In this document: in pieces, positions 1 to 11,225 of the stretch
Numbering within the stretch: the stretch's first letter is position 1
How the letters are laid out: each line of letters opens with the position of its first letter
NCBI GenBank assembly: GCA_029561735.1
Contig: JAKQWZ010000069.1
Coordinates: forward strand, 1 to 36,387
Direction: 5' to 3'
Source of the DNA: Candidatus Omnitrophota bacterium
GTDB taxonomy: Bacteria > Omnitrophota > Gorgyraeia > Gygaellales > Profunditerraquicolaceae
Length of the DNA stretch: 36,387 nt
Position numbers and translations under genes: made by a program
The notes under the pieces: generated by a model
What the model saw: only the letters and a program-made list of their open reading frames with translations
The model's database searches: none
What the model was told of the DNA's origin: nothing

Positions 1-786
1 AAACTAAAAGGCCTTACGCATCTTTCTCATTTTGTCAGCGAGATCAGCAATATGGTGCACAGAAACGATCAGCCATATGCCGGGGATTCTGCCTTCGCGC
101 ATAAGGGCGGAGTGCATATTAACGCGGTAATGAAAAATCCGGTTACTTATGAGCATATTGACCCGCAATCTGTCGGCAGTCACAGAAGGATGCTGGTTTC
201 AGAATTAGGCGGGAAAACAGGCATTACCATAAGCGCAAAAGAATTAAATTTTGATTTGTGCAAGGATGACCCGAAAACCAAGAAAATCCTCAAGCTTATT
301 CAGGACATGGAGCATCAGGGGTATCACTTTGAGGCAGCTGATGCCTCATTTGACCTGCTATTGAAGCGCTCGCTTAAAAAATATAAAAGCTTTTTTGAGC
401 TGGAGGGATTCCGCGTAGTCATTGAGAAGATTTCAAATAAAAAAATAACCTCCGAAGCCATTATTAAGCTGAAAGTAAAAGGCGTAAAAGAACATACTGC
501 TGCCGAAGGCGACGGCCCGATCAATGCTTTGGATAATGCCTTGCGTAAGGCATTAAAAGAATTTTATCCGGCATTAGCCAGGATGCATTTATCGGATTTT
601 AAAGTCAGGGTGCTGGATGAAAAAGCCGGCACAGCTTCTAAAGTCAGAGTTTTGATCCAGTCGCAGGATGAATCTGATAATTGGACCACTATCGGCGTAC
701 ATGAAAATATTATTGAAGCCAGCTGGCAAGCCCTTGTTGACAGTATTGACTACAAGCTCCTCAAAGACCGCCCCGGTAAATCCTGA
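1..786 (+). CDS. cimA: (R)-citramalate synthase, C-terminal part (5' end outside window)
   Basis: The reading frame is open from base 1, so the N-terminal part of the gene lies upstream. CimA condenses pyruvate with acetyl-CoA to make citramalate, the first step of the threonine-independent route to 2-oxobutanoate and isoleucine. The visible 261 residues begin in the late TIM-barrel segment, with the family block around NDQPYAGDSAFAHKGG. They continue into the C-terminal LeuA-type allosteric dimer domain, which has GDGPINALDNALRKAL and a closing NIIEASWQALVDS. These blocks resemble the CimA branch more than LeuA, whose matching segment reads differently around the histidine-rich AHKGG site. 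The TGA stop lies one base before the valS start, so the two are probably co-transcribed. A bifunctional LeuA/CimA activity cannot be excluded without the N-terminal substrate-binding residues. Confidence 0.9.
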   Translation, partial: KLKGLTHLSHFVSEISNMVHRNDQPYAGDSAFAHKGGVHINAVMKNPVTYEHIDPQSVGSHRRMLVSELGGKTGITISAKELNFDLCKDDPKTKKILKLIQDMEHQGYHFEAADASFDLLLKRSLKKYKSFFELEGFRVVIEKISNKKITSEAIIKLKVKGVKEHTAAEGDGPINALDNALRKALKEFYPALARMHLSDFKVRVLDEKAGTASKVRVLIQSQDESDNWTTIGVHENIIEASWQALVDSIDYKLLKDRPGKS

Positions 787-787
787 T

Positions 788-3457
788 ATGGAACTTCCTG
801 CGCGTTATAACCCGAAAGAAACTGAAGATAAATGGTATAAATTCTGGGAAGAGAAGGGGTATTTTCATGCCTGCTCTACAAGCGAGAAAAAGCCTTTTTG
901 CATAGTTATCCCGCCGCCTAATGTGACCGGTATACTGCATATGGGCCATGCCTTGAATAACACCATACAGGACATCCTGGTCCGCTTGCACCGGATGAAA
1001 GGCAAGGAAGCGCTATGGATGCCCGGAACTGACCATGCCGGTATTGCTACTCAGAATGTTGTGGAAAAGTCTCTTGCAAAAGAAGGGTTGAAGCGCCAGG
1101 ATTTGGGCAGGGATAAGTTTATTGAGCGGGCCTGGCTCTGGAAAGAGCAATACGGCTCAACCATAATCAGGCAATTGCGTAAACTCGGATCTTCCTGTGA
1201 CTGGGAACGCCTGCGTTTTACCATGGATGAGGAGTATTCCAAGACAGTCACAGAGATCTTTATCCGGCTTTATGAAAAAAAGTTAATTTATCAAGGCAGC
1301 TATATTATCAACTGGTGCCCTAGATGCCAGACAGCGCTTTCCGATGAAGAGGCCCCGCATAATGAACTGCAGGGCAGCCTCTACTATATAAAATACCCGC
1401 TTAAACACAATCCTGATGAATTTGTTGTTGTTGCCACTACCCGCCCGGAGACGATGCTGGGAGATACCGCTGTTGCAGTTAACCCCAAAGATAAAAGATA
1501 CAAGAAGCTGATCGGCAAACACCTTATATTGCCTTTAGCTAATAGGGAGATCAGGATAATTGCCGATGCCCTTGTTGACCCTAAATTCGGTACCGGTGCG
1601 GTTAAGGTGACTCCGGCGCATGACCCTAATGATTACATCATGGGGAAAAAACACGGGTTGGATTTTATCAGCGTTATGCATCCTGATGCCAGGATGAATA
1701 GTTTTGCCGGCGATTATAAGGATATGGACAGATTTGAGGCAAGAGAGGTGATTTTGGAGGATTTAAAAGAAAAAGGTTTGCTGGAAAAAATAGAAGCGCA
1801 TCAGCTGTCCGCAGGGCATTGCTACAGGTGTCATACTATAATAGAGCCGTATTTTTCAAAACAGTGGTTTGTTAAAATGAAGCCTCTGGCCAAGCCGGCC
1901 ATAGAGGCGGTAAAAAAAGGAAAGATTAAATTTCATCCGCAGCGCTGGACTAAGGTGTATCTGCACTGGATGGAAAACATACAGGATTGGTGTATCTCCC
2001 GGCAGATATGGTGGGGGCACAGGCTTCCGGTTTATTACTGCCGTAAGTGCGCAGAAAACGGTAAATCTAAATCTCCTAATTTGAAATTCCATAATGAAGG
2101 CGTGATTGTTTCTAAAATAAAACCTCAGAAGTGCCCGCAATGCGGCTCAATTGATATTTATCAGGATGAAGACGTGCTGGATACATGGTTTTCTTCATGG
2201 CTTTGGCCGTTTGCTACATTCGGCTCTAACGAGGAGGACCTGAAATATTTTTATCCTACTTCAGTCCTCGTGACTGCCCCGGAGATAATATTCTTCTGGG
2301 TGGCCCGGATGATCATGGCCGGTTTTGAATTCATGGGTAAACAGCCATTTAAGGATGTTTACATCCATGGCACTGTCCGCGATATTGAAGGAAGAAAGAT
2401 GTCCAAATCTTTAGGTAATATAATCGACCCGTTGGAGATAATCGATAACTACGGCACGGATGCTTTACGCTTTAGCATTATATCTATTACCTCTCAGGGG
2501 CAGGATGTATTCTTATCGGAACAGCGGTTTGAGCAGGGCAGGAATTTTGCCAACAAGATATGGAATGCTTCCCGGTTTATCCTGATGAATCTGGACCCGG
2601 TCCAGGTAACTGTTGACCTGTGCGAATTTTATAAGAAAGAAGAATTGGATATAGTTAATCACTGGATATTGAGCCGGTTTTATTCGACCCTGGTAGGTGT
2701 TGATAAAGCTATTGAGTCGTTTAAATTTAACGAAGCCGCTAACCTTTTGTACAGCTTTTTCTGGCATGAATTCTGCGACTGGTATTTAGAGATTATCAAG
2801 CCGGACATAAACTTGAGGAAGAACCAGATAGTTATGTTTAAGGTCCTGGAGAAATTTTTAAGGGTATTGCATCCTTTTATGCCTTTTGTGACCGAAGAGA
2901 TCTGGCAGAAACTTCCTCATGGCGGGGAATCAATTATGGTCAGGCCCTGGCCGCATGTACAGGAGCAGATAATAGATAAGAGGCTCGAGAAAGATATGGT
3001 TGTGCTTTTTGATATTATCACCTCAATCAGAAACCTCCGGTCCGAGATTGAGATAAAAGGCGAACAAAAAGTACCGCTTAGCATATATCCGCACTCCAAG
3101 GTTGCGGCGAACCTGATTGCGGCCAATAAAGAGGCTATCTTAAATCTGGCTAAACTTGAACGCCTGGATGTGCTGGCGCATAACGCTAAGCCAAAAGGCA
3201 CTATCAGCAGTATCTGCGAAAGTGCGGATATTTATCTTAGTTTTTCCGGGTTGATCGACATTGCCAAAGAGCTCCAAAAATCAATGCAAAAACTGGATAA
3301 CCTGAAGAAAGTGATTACCGGCAAAGAATCGCGTTTAAAAAATGCTGAATTCGTTAAGAAGGCCCCGAAAGATGTTGTTGAAAAAGAAAAAGAATCCCTG
3401 CTTGAGGCGCACAATACCATCAAGCGCCTGGAAAGGACTATCAGTGAATTATCTTAA
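788..3457 (+). CDS. valS: valine--tRNA ligase
   Basis: This 889-residue class I synthetase charges tRNA-Val with valine in the cytoplasm. The Rossmann signature HMGH lies at residues 51-54 after PPPNVTG, and KMSKS lies near residues 537-541. Between them is the CP1 editing domain (residues roughly 180-390, with TTRPETMLGDTAV and GTGAVKVTPAHDPND). A zinc-like knuckle with YYCRKC and CPQCG sits before the catalytic C-terminal half. An anticodon-binding domain and a C-terminal coiled coil (about the last 65 residues, rich in K and E) follow, as is usual for bacterial ValRS. I chose the ATG at 788 because the homologous protein begins with LPARYNPKETEDKW. A longer frame from 668 would run back through the end of cimA. 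The 3' end overlaps nadC by 14 bases. Confidence 0.97.
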   Translation: MELPARYNPKETEDKWYKFWEEKGYFHACSTSEKKPFCIVIPPPNVTGILHMGHALNNTIQDILVRLHRMKGKEALWMPGTDHAGIATQNVVEKSLAKEGLKRQDLGRDKFIERAWLWKEQYGSTIIRQLRKLGSSCDWERLRFTMDEEYSKTVTEIFIRLYEKKLIYQGSYIINWCPRCQTALSDEEAPHNELQGSLYYIKYPLKHNPDEFVVVATTRPETMLGDTAVAVNPKDKRYKKLIGKHLILPLANREIRIIADALVDPKFGTGAVKVTPAHDPNDYIMGKKHGLDFISVMHPDARMNSFAGDYKDMDRFEAREVILEDLKEKGLLEKIEAHQLSAGHCYRCHTIIEPYFSKQWFVKMKPLAKPAIEAVKKGKIKFHPQRWTKVYLHWMENIQDWCISRQIWWGHRLPVYYCRKCAENGKSKSPNLKFHNEGVIVSKIKPQKCPQCGSIDIYQDEDVLDTWFSSWLWPFATFGSNEEDLKYFYPTSVLVTAPEIIFFWVARMIMAGFEFMGKQPFKDVYIHGTVRDIEGRKMSKSLGNIIDPLEIIDNYGTDALRFSIISITSQGQDVFLSEQRFEQGRNFANKIWNASRFILMNLDPVQVTVDLCEFYKKEELDIVNHWILSRFYSTLVGVDKAIESFKFNEAANLLYSFFWHEFCDWYLEIIKPDINLRKNQIVMFKVLEKFLRVLHPFMPFVTEEIWQKLPHGGESIMVRPWPHVQEQIIDKRLEKDMVVLFDIITSIRNLRSEIEIKGEQKVPLSIYPHSKVAANLIAANKEAILNLAKLERLDVLAHNAKPKGTISSICESADIYLSFSGLIDIAKELQKSMQKLDNLKKVITGKESRLKNAEFVKKAPKDVVEKEKESLLEAHNTIKRLERTISELS

Positions 3458-4289
3458 CAGCTTTGAGCTTAAGAATCTGGTTAAAGATGCGCTTAAAGAG
3501 GATGCGGCTGCGCGTGACATCACAACCGGGATGTTTGTGCCCGGGAACCTGGAAGCCAGGGCGCAACTTACAGCCCGAGAAAAAATGGTGGTGTGCGGGA
3601 TAAATATAGCCGCAAAAGCTTTTAAGCTGCTTGATAAGAAGCTGAAGTTTAAACCTTTGATAAAAGATGGGCAGACGGCCGCAAAGGGTGCTGCGCTTGC
3701 CCTGATTAAGGGCAATGCCTGCGCAATACTGTCGGCAGAGAGGGTTGCACTTAATTTCTTGTCATTTTTGTCCGGGACAGCCACCCAGACAAGGCTTTTT
3801 GTTGATGCAATAAAGCCGTATAGGACAAAGATACTGGATACCAGAAAGACTATTCCCGGTTTACGGCTTTTGCAGAAATACGCAGTACGTTGCGGCGGCG
3901 GGTATAACCATAGGTTTGCCCTGGATGAAATGATACTGGTTAAGGATAACCATTTGGAGCTTATAGGCGGCTGTTCTAATGTAGGCAGGTTCAACAGCAG
4001 ATTAAAGACTGAAATTGAGGTGAAAAGCCTGAAAGAGCTGGTGGAGGCGTTAAAACTTAAGCCGGATATTATTATGCTTGATAATATGAGTATAAAAGAT
4101 ATGAAGAAGGCAGTGCAGGCAAGGGACAATACGCAAGGCGCAAGGCACAAGGTATTGCTTGAGGCCTCGGGGAATATAAGCCTGGGCAATGCTAAGAAAG
4201 TAGCGGCTACAGGAGTAGACATGATTTCAATCGGCAGCCTTACCCATTCCGTAGGTTCGGCGGATATCAGCCTGGATATTAAAATATGA
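3444..4289 (+). CDS. nadC: nicotinate-nucleotide pyrophosphorylase (carboxylating)
   Basis: This 281-residue enzyme converts quinolinate and PRPP to nicotinate mononucleotide, CO2 and PPi in de novo NAD synthesis. It shows the N-terminal alpha/beta domain (KEDAAARDITT), then the barrel with ILDTRKTIPGLR, GGGYNHR, MILVKDNHL, IEVEVKS-like and IMLDNMS blocks, and a final LLEASGNI. The start is the GTG at 3444. It gives the family length of about 280 residues and follows an AAGGA ribosome-binding site, while the longer frame from 3342 reads valS out of frame. The gene overlaps the end of valS by 14 bases and shares ATGA with the next gene. Residues about 225-236, in a variable loop before LLEASG, are encoded by a run of 7-base repeats annotated separately. 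No nadA or nadB is in the window. Confidence 0.95.
   Translation: MNYLNSFELKNLVKDALKEDAAARDITTGMFVPGNLEARAQLTAREKMVVCGINIAAKAFKLLDKKLKFKPLIKDGQTAAKGAALALIKGNACAILSAERVALNFLSFLSGTATQTRLFVDAIKPYRTKILDTRKTIPGLRLLQKYAVRCGGGYNHRFALDEMILVKDNHLELIGGCSNVGRFNSRLKTEIEVKSLKELVEALKLKPDIIMLDNMSIKDMKKAVQARDNTQGARHKVLLEASGNISLGNAKKVAATGVDMISIGSLTHSVGSADISLDIKI
4117..4151 (+). repeat. Five-unit heptamer-period repeat inside nadC
   Basis: Five consecutive 7-base units can be read here, each with CAA at its fourth to sixth positions. Three of them are ACGCAAG, GCGCAAG and GCACAAG. The run encodes a polar segment (ARDNTQGARHK) in a loop of nadC and does not break the frame. Similar 7-base periodicity occurs at 9871-9905 between genes and at 18616-18643 inside hisS, so it looks like one family of short tandem repeats. 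Confidence 0.5.
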
Positions 4290-5116
4290 AAAAAACTTTT
4301 ATAATGTTGCTTTTGGTATTATTATTTGCGCCATTTTTATACGCGCAGAATTTTCACGGAAAAGAAGCAATAGCTTTGGCTATTGAAAAACCGGCAAGAA
4401 AATTGAATATTAATGAGAACCTGAATTATTCGGTTGAATGGCTGGGGATACCGGTAGGCAAGATCAACCTGCATGTTGAAGGCGTGATTAAAATTGACGG
4501 AAGGGATTGCTATCTTATTGCGGCTAAAGCCTGGCCGAACAATTTTTTTAAAAAATTCTATGATTTTGAATACAATGTAAATACCCTGATAGACAGCCAT
4601 ACTTTCTTGACACGCAGGTTTGAGAAGACGCGGCGCATCGGCAAGGATTCTGTGCAGGAGATCATTGATTTTAACAGGCAAAATAACTCTGTTCATTATA
4701 CGACGCAAAAGAGTGCCCCCAGCCTGACCCTTTCTTTTGAAAGGATAAAACTTCAGCAGGACATACCCAGTACATACGAGTTGGCTCCTAATTCGCAGGA
4801 CTTATTTTCGGCGCTATATTATTTCAGAATAGCAGATATTAAACCTGATGATAAATTCAAGCTTAATATTTATTATTCTCTACGGAATTGGCAGGTGGTT
4901 GCTGATATCGGTCGGCCTTTTATCAAGGCCCTGCGCAAGAAAGGCTCTTTAGCCGTATTCAATGTAAAATTAACCTCATTGTTAAATACATTTGTGCTGG
5001 GCAAGCAGGATATGGAGGTAGTTTTTTCCGCGGATTCCCGCCGTATCCCGGTTCTTTTTAAATTCGGCTCCGGCATCGGCACTTTCCGCGGCGTCCTCGA
5101 AGAATTCCCTAAATAA
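4286..5116 (+). CDS. exported DUF3108-like protein
   Basis: This 276-residue protein has an N-terminal signal peptide (MKK, then a hydrophobic core of leucine, valine and phenylalanine, ending near LYAQ at residue 21), so it is probably periplasmic. The mature part opens with [18 protein letters not shown], contains YEYNV-like and [12 protein letters not shown] segments, and ends with [19 protein letters not shown]. This pattern of beta-rich strands matches my memory of the DUF3108 family, whose function is not established. I see no lipobox and no catalytic motif. The gene starts at the ATGA that overlaps the nadC stop and ends one base before uvrB. The family call rests on motif resemblance only. 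Confidence 0.65.
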   Translation: MKKTFIMLLLVLLFAPFLYAQNFHGKEAIALAIEKPARKLNINENLNYSVEWLGIPVGKINLHVEGVIKIDGRDCYLIAAKAWPNNFFKKFYDFEYNVNTLIDSHTFLTRRFEKTRRIGKDSVQEIIDFNRQNNSVHYTTQKSAPSLTLSFERIKLQQDIPSTYELAPNSQDLFSALYYFRIADIKPDDKFKLNIYYSLRNWQVVADIGRPFIKALRKKGSLAVFNVKLTSLLNTFVLGKQDMEVVFSADSRRIPVLFKFGSGIGTFRGVLEEFPK

Positions 5117-5117
5117 T

Positions 5118-7094
5118 ATGGAAACGTTTAAGTTAGTTTCAAGTTATAAACCCTGCGGAGACCAGCCCAAGGCGATCAAAGAGCTCACCGCTTCCCTGTT
5201 AAGCAAATCAAAAAATCAGACTTTACTGGGAGTAACCGGTTCAGGTAAAACTTTTACTCTGGCCAATGTAATTGCAAATATTAATAAGCCTACACTAGTT
5301 ATATCGCATAATAAAACGCTGGCTGCGCAGCTTTATTCGGAATTCAAGGAATTTTTTCCTGATAACGCGGTAGAATACTTTGTCAGTTATTACGATTATT
5401 ATCAGCCGGAGGCTTATATCGTGCCCACAGATACTTATATTGAAAAGGATTCTTCTATCAACGAGCGGCTGGACAGGTTAAGGCTGTCTTCAACTACCAG
5501 CCTGATGTCGCGCAGCGACGTTTTAATCGTAGCCAGTGTTTCCTGTATATATAACCTTGGTTCACCGCAAGACTACCGGGATATGCTGGTGCTTATTAAT
5601 AAGGGCGATGAAATATCCCGGGATGATTTGGTCCGGAAGTTTATCTTGATACAATATGAAAGGAATGATTATGAGTTCAAGCGGGGGAAATTGCGCGTGC
5701 GCGGTGATACATTGGAGGTCTATCCACCATACCAGGAAAAGGGCCTGCGTATAGAGTTTTTCGGGGATAAAATAGAGAAAATAGAGGAGTTTAATCCTGT
5801 TTCGGCGCAGGCATCAGGCCAATTGGACCGTGTAGCAGTGTATCCGGCAAAACATTTTATTGTTTCAGGCGGAAAAGCAGACCAGGCGATAAGTTCGATC
5901 AGGTCTGAGCTTGCAGCGCAGTTAAATACCTTAAGAAAGAATAATAAGCTCCTTGAGGCGCAGCGGCTGGAAAGCAGGACTAATTATGATCTGGATTTGC
6001 TCAAAGAGATCGGCTATTGCCATGGCATAGAAAATTATTCCCGCCATCTTTCAGGGCGAGCGCCGGGTTCCCGGCCGTATTGCCTTATTGATTACTTTCC
6101 CGCAGATTTCCTTACTATCATTGATGAATCTCATGTCACGCTGCCGCAGATCCGCGGCATGTATGAGGGGGACCGGGCAAGAAAAGAAATACTGGTTGAA
6201 TACGGTTTCAGGCTGCCATCCTGCCTGGATAACCGGCCGTTAAAATTAGACGAGTTTAACAGCCTTGTACAACAGCAGGTATTTGTATCAGCTACTCCTT
6301 CTGACTACGAAATAGAAAAAAGCAGCAAGAAAGTTATTGAGCAGGTCATCCGGCCTACGGGATTAATTGACCCCCAGATAATTATTAAGCCTACAGAGGA
6401 TCAGGTTGCTGACCTGATTAAACAGGTTGAGGTGCGCGCTGCCAGAAATGAACGCGTGCTGGTCACCACTCTTACTAAACGTATGGCCGAGGACCTGACC
6501 GCTTATTTGGAGGAGCACGGGTTGAAGGTGAAATACCTGCATTCCGAAGTTGAAACAATTGACCGGGCAAAGATATTAAGGGAACTGAGGATGAAGGAAT
6601 TTGACTGTTTAGTCGGAATAAATTTATTAAGGGAAGGGCTGGATTTGCCGGAAGTCTCTTTGGTGGCTATACTGGATGCTGATAAGGAAGGTTTCCTGCG
6701 TTCTGCCACATCGTTGATTCAGGTATCCGGAAGGGCGGCCAGGAATATAAATGGTACGGTTATAATGTATGCGGATACAATTACCGGCTCGATGAAAAAA
6801 GCTATTTCCGAAAGCCAGCGCAGAAGAAAGTTGCAACTGGAATTCAATAAAAAGAACAATATCACCCCCCACTCCATAGAAAAATCAATTAAACAGGGGA
6901 TTGAAGACTTGGAGCGGGTAGAGGAGTTTGTAGAAGGCCTGACCGGTTTAAAGAAGGAAGAATATGAATTGAATACCTATATATCTGAGTTAGAATATGA
7001 AATGGAGCTGGCAGCGCGTAACCTCCAGTTTGAAAAAGCCGCTGTTTTAAGGGATAAGATTAAGGAGCTAAAGCCAAATGTTATTAGCGATTGA
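5118..7094 (+). CDS. uvrB: UvrABC excinuclease subunit B
   Basis: UvrB is the helicase-like core of nucleotide excision repair: it takes the damaged site from UvrA and recruits UvrC. The 658-residue length is normal. The Walker A motif GVTGSGKT is at residues 38-45, and the damage-sensing beta-hairpin ([10 protein letters not shown]) follows near residue 93. The Walker B-like DESHVTLPQ comes in the middle. Helicase motifs V and VI ([25 protein letters not shown] and QVSGRAARN) come before a C-terminal UVR domain ([19 protein letters not shown]) that binds UvrC. The last 17 bases overlap the start of coaX. No uvrA or uvrC is present in the window. Confidence 0.98.
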   Translation: METFKLVSSYKPCGDQPKAIKELTASLLSKSKNQTLLGVTGSGKTFTLANVIANINKPTLVISHNKTLAAQLYSEFKEFFPDNAVEYFVSYYDYYQPEAYIVPTDTYIEKDSSINERLDRLRLSSTTSLMSRSDVLIVASVSCIYNLGSPQDYRDMLVLINKGDEISRDDLVRKFILIQYERNDYEFKRGKLRVRGDTLEVYPPYQEKGLRIEFFGDKIEKIEEFNPVSAQASGQLDRVAVYPAKHFIVSGGKADQAISSIRSELAAQLNTLRKNNKLLEAQRLESRTNYDLDLLKEIGYCHGIENYSRHLSGRAPGSRPYCLIDYFPADFLTIIDESHVTLPQIRGMYEGDRARKEILVEYGFRLPSCLDNRPLKLDEFNSLVQQQVFVSATPSDYEIEKSSKKVIEQVIRPTGLIDPQIIIKPTEDQVADLIKQVEVRAARNERVLVTTLTKRMAEDLTAYLEEHGLKVKYLHSEVETIDRAKILRELRMKEFDCLVGINLLREGLDLPEVSLVAILDADKEGFLRSATSLIQVSGRAARNINGTVIMYADTITGSMKKAISESQRRRKLQLEFNKKNNITPHSIEKSIKQGIEDLERVEEFVEGLTGLKKEEYELNTYISELEYEMELAARNLQFEKAAVLRDKIKELKPNVISD

Positions 7095-7821
7095 CATAGG
7101 CAATACTAATGTAAATATAGGCGTTTTTAAAGGAAGGCGCCTGCTTAGGAAATACTCTCTTGCAACTGCTTCAAAAACCTACTTTTCTTCTTTAAAGAGC
7201 ATAACCAAAGGCAGGCCCGCATTTGAGGCAGTTATTTGCAGTGTAGTCCCTAAAGCCACGCAAGCCCTGAAGGCCGACCTTAAAAGGCTGGGGGTCAGGG
7301 CCTATATAATAGGTAAGGATTTTAAAGTGCCGGTCAGGAATTTATACCGTAGGCCTGCTCAAGTCGGACAGGACCGGTTAGTCAATTCCTATGCTGCAAT
7401 CAGGCTTTTTGGCGCACCGATAATAGCAATTGACTTTGGCACTGCTATAACTTTTGACGTAATATCAAAAAAAGAAGAATATTTAGGCGGCATGATCCTG
7501 CCGGGGTTAGGTATTTCTTTGAACGCGCTGGCAAGGCGAACCGCGTTATTGCCTGAAGTAAAACTTCGTTGCCCTAAAGAATTTATCGGCACAGATACGC
7601 AAAACAGCATATTAAGCGGAGTAATTTTCGGTTTTGCCGCTCTGACAGATGAGTTTGCGCGCAGATTAAAACAAAAGTTTGCAAACAACGTAAAGGTAAT
7701 AGCAACCGGAGGAAATGCCGGGTTTATGGCAAAATACTGTTGTTGTTTTGACAAGGTGGACCCGGACCTTACTTTAAAGGGTCTGATGCTGCTGGAAAAA
7801 AAATATAAAAAAAATTCTTGA
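7078..7821 (+). CDS. coaX: type III pantothenate kinase
   Basis: This 247-residue ASKHA-fold kinase phosphorylates pantothenate in the first committed step of CoA synthesis. The N-terminal phosphate motif is [16 protein letters not shown], followed by [30 protein letters not shown] and [15 protein letters not shown]. The late [16 protein letters not shown] and ATGGNAG complete the family pattern. The start overlaps uvrB by 17 bases, and an AAGGAG lies about 12 bases upstream. The TGA stop sits inside the -35 box of the groESL promoter. Two other pantothenate-pathway genes, panE and panB, lie elsewhere in the window, so the route to CoA is encoded in scattered operons. Confidence 0.95.
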   Translation: MLLAIDIGNTNVNIGVFKGRRLLRKYSLATASKTYFSSLKSITKGRPAFEAVICSVVPKATQALKADLKRLGVRAYIIGKDFKVPVRNLYRRPAQVGQDRLVNSYAAIRLFGAPIIAIDFGTAITFDVISKKEEYLGGMILPGLGISLNALARRTALLPEVKLRCPKEFIGTDTQNSILSGVIFGFAALTDEFARRLKQKFANNVKVIATGGNAGFMAKYCCCFDKVDPDLTLKGLMLLEKKYKKNS

Positions 7822-7845
7822 CAAATATTTTTTTTCTCTTATAAT
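7818..7845 (+). promoter_or_regulatory. sigma70 promoter of groESL
   Basis: A perfect -35 TTGACA (7818-7823) and a perfect -10 TATAAT (7840-7845) are separated by 16 bases. The expected transcript start is near 7852, which gives a leader of about 75 bases before groES. The coaX stop codon TGA is part of the -35 hexamer, and the last base of the -10 is the first base of the CIRCE operator. Confidence 0.9.
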
Positions 7846-7871
7846 TAGCAATCTACAAGTAACAGTGCTAA
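7845..7871 (+). promoter_or_regulatory. CIRCE operator (HrcA-binding site)
   Basis: The left arm TTAGCAATC (7845-7853), a 9-base spacer and the right arm CAGTGCTAA (7863-7871) match the CIRCE consensus TTAGCACTC-N9-GAGTGCTAA. There is one mismatch in each arm. The element begins at the last base of the -10 box and covers the transcript start, so a bound HrcA repressor would block transcription. This predicts heat-inducible groESL. No hrcA gene is in the window. Confidence 0.88.
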
Positions 7872-7926
7872 TTATTTGGATAAGCCAGGAGTGGATATTA
7901 ATCAACCAAACTAACAGGAGGGAAGC

Positions 7927-9870
<1,944 letters not shown>

Positions 9871-9872
<2 letters not shown>

Positions 9873-9905
9873 ACAATTAGCAAATTACAAGTTACAAGTC
9901 ACAAA
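9871..9905 (+). repeat. Five-unit heptamer-period repeat after groEL
   Basis: Five successive 7-base units with the pattern NNNCAAN run from the groEL stop into the terminator stem. Two adjacent units are identical (TTACAAG). Bases 9876-9896 also match 7844-7864, at the CIRCE upstream of groES, at 18 of 21 positions by my count. The rest of the spacer between groEL and guaB3 holds a terminator and a promoter. Confidence 0.5.
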
Positions 9906-9937
9906 AAGGCGCAGGTAAATAATCCTGCGCCTTTTTT
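9903..9937 (+). terminator. Rho-independent terminator of groESL
   Basis: A 13-base-pair perfect stem (9903-9915 with 9924-9936, core GGCGCAGG/CCTGCGCC) closes an 8-base loop. The 3' arm ends in six T residues. It lies 31 bases after the groEL stop and separates the heat-shock operon from the guaB3 promoter. Confidence 0.92.
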
Positions 9938-9953
9938 GTTCAGAAAAAAGTAA

Positions 9954-9982
9954 TTGACAAGCTGTCGGATTTGGTGTAAAAT
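9954..9982 (+). promoter_or_regulatory. sigma70 promoter of guaB3-guaA
   Basis: A -35 TTGACA (9954-9959) and a -10 TAAAAT (9977-9982) are separated by 17 bases, directly after the groESL terminator. The expected transcript start is near 9989, leaving an A-rich leader of about 75 bases before guaB3. I see no purine riboswitch fold or other structured element in that leader. Confidence 0.8.
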
Positions 9983-10064
9983 TCCTAATCCAAGTCAAAA
10001 GGGAGCAAATCATATCTAACTCATTGAAATATAACAACTTAAATATCTAAAAAGGGGTTAAAAA

Positions 10065-11225
10065 ATGGGCGAGTGGATAGGAATTAATCGCAGGGCACGC
10101 AGGTGTTATGGTTTTGATGAAGTAGCATTAGTTCCGGGTGACAAGACGGTAAATCCTAAAGAAGTTGATACCGGCTTTGAGATTGCCGGAAAAAAGTTCA
10201 AAGTGCCTATTCTTGCTGCGGCAATGGACGGAGTTGTTGACGCTAAATTTGCCAGCGAGATGTCCAAGCTCGGCGGCATAGCAGTACTGAACCTCGACGG
10301 ATTACAATGCCGTTTTGAGAATGCCGATGAAGTCCTGGAAAAAATATCTAAGGCCTCTCCTCAGGAAGCAACCGCTTTAATCCAAACAGTCTATACAACT
10401 CCTATAAAAGAAAAATTAATCGCTAAAAGAGTCAAGGAGATCAAGCGGAAAAAAGGAACTGCCGTAGTCAGCTGTATACCGACTTTTGCCGAAAAATTCA
10501 GCAAGATCGCAGTCGGGGCAGGCGCGGATATTTTTGTCATTCAATCCACGGTAACCACTACTAAACATGTATCTAAAGAATATAAGAGCCTGGACTTGGC
10601 TAAATTCTGTAAGAACACCAAGATACCGGTTATTTTAGGTAATTGCGTAACTTATGAAACAACTTTGGAGCTTATGTATACCGGAGCAGCCGGTCTTTTG
10701 ATCGGCGTCGGCCCGGGTGCAGCCTGCACTACCAGAGGTGTTTTAGGAATAGGAGTGCCTCAGGTTACGGCTACGGTTGATGCCGCGGCAGCCAGGGACT
10801 ATTATTTTAAGCGCACCGGCAGGTATGTTCCGATAATCACCGATGGCGGAATGAACCGCGGCGGAGATATCTGTAAGGCATTTGCCGCAGGAGCGGATGC
10901 GGTCATGATCGGCTCAAGCTTTGCCCGGGCAAAAGAAGCGCCCGGCAGAGGTTATCACTGGGGCATGGCAACTTCTCATGTCAATCTGCCTCGCGGCACC
11001 AGGATCTATGTCGGCACAACCGGCTCTTTAAAGGAGATATTATTCGGGCCGGCAAGAGTTGATGATGGTTCGCAAAACCTGATCGGGGCGCTGATGACCT
11101 CAATGGGGTCTTTAGGAGCTTCTAATATAAAACAAATGCATGATGTGGAAATAATCATCGCGCCTTCAATCCAGACCGAAGGCAAGATCTTCCAGGTCGG
11201 GCAAAGGGTGGGGATGGGAAAGTGA
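10065..11225 (+). CDS. guaB3: GuaB3-family IMP dehydrogenase-like protein (no CBS domains)
   Basis: This 386-residue TIM-barrel protein belongs to the IMP dehydrogenase/GMP reductase superfamily. The catalytic loop is [12 protein letters not shown] with the nucleophilic cysteine at residue 221. [27 protein letters not shown] provides the phosphate-binding site. The two CBS (Bateman) domains of standard GuaB are absent. The N-terminus (FDEVALVPG) and the [15 protein letters not shown] block match my memory of the GuaB3 subfamily of Actinobacteria and Cyanobacteria. The ribosome-binding site AAAGGGG sits ahead of the ATG. The stop overlaps the GTG start of guaA, so the likely role is IMP to XMP in GMP synthesis. 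GMP reductase activity is the main alternative, because sequence reading alone does not separate the two. Confidence 0.85.
   Translation: MGEWIGINRRARRCYGFDEVALVPGDKTVNPKEVDTGFEIAGKKFKVPILAAAMDGVVDAKFASEMSKLGGIAVLNLDGLQCRFENADEVLEKISKASPQEATALIQTVYTTPIKEKLIAKRVKEIKRKKGTAVVSCIPTFAEKFSKIAVGAGADIFVIQSTVTTTKHVSKEYKSLDLAKFCKNTKIPVILGNCVTYETTLELMYTGAAGLLIGVGPGAACTTRGVLGIGVPQVTATVDAAAARDYYFKRTGRYVPIITDGGMNRGGDICKAFAAGADAVMIGSSFARAKEAPGRGYHWGMATSHVNLPRGTRIYVGTTGSLKEILFGPARVDDGSQNLIGALMTSMGSLGASNIKQMHDVEIIIAPSIQTEGKIFQVGQRVGMGK

Noticed and set aside
668-787. Earlier start for valS
   Set aside because: The extra 40 residues read the end of cimA out of frame, while the ATG at 788 gives the normal ValRS N-terminus.
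3342-3443. Earlier start for nadC
   Set aside because: The extra residues are lysine- and arginine-rich antisense-like sequence from the valS coiled-coil region. The GTG at 3444 has a better ribosome-binding site and gives the family length.
3449-4222. Long open frame on the - strand opposite nadC (257 codons)
   Set aside because: It mirrors a well-supported gene, has low-complexity serine- and leucine-rich composition, and shows no family motif or ribosome-binding site.
9983-10064. Purine riboswitch in the guaB3 leader
   Set aside because: The leader is A-rich, and I could not find the three paired helices or conserved loop bases of a purine riboswitch.
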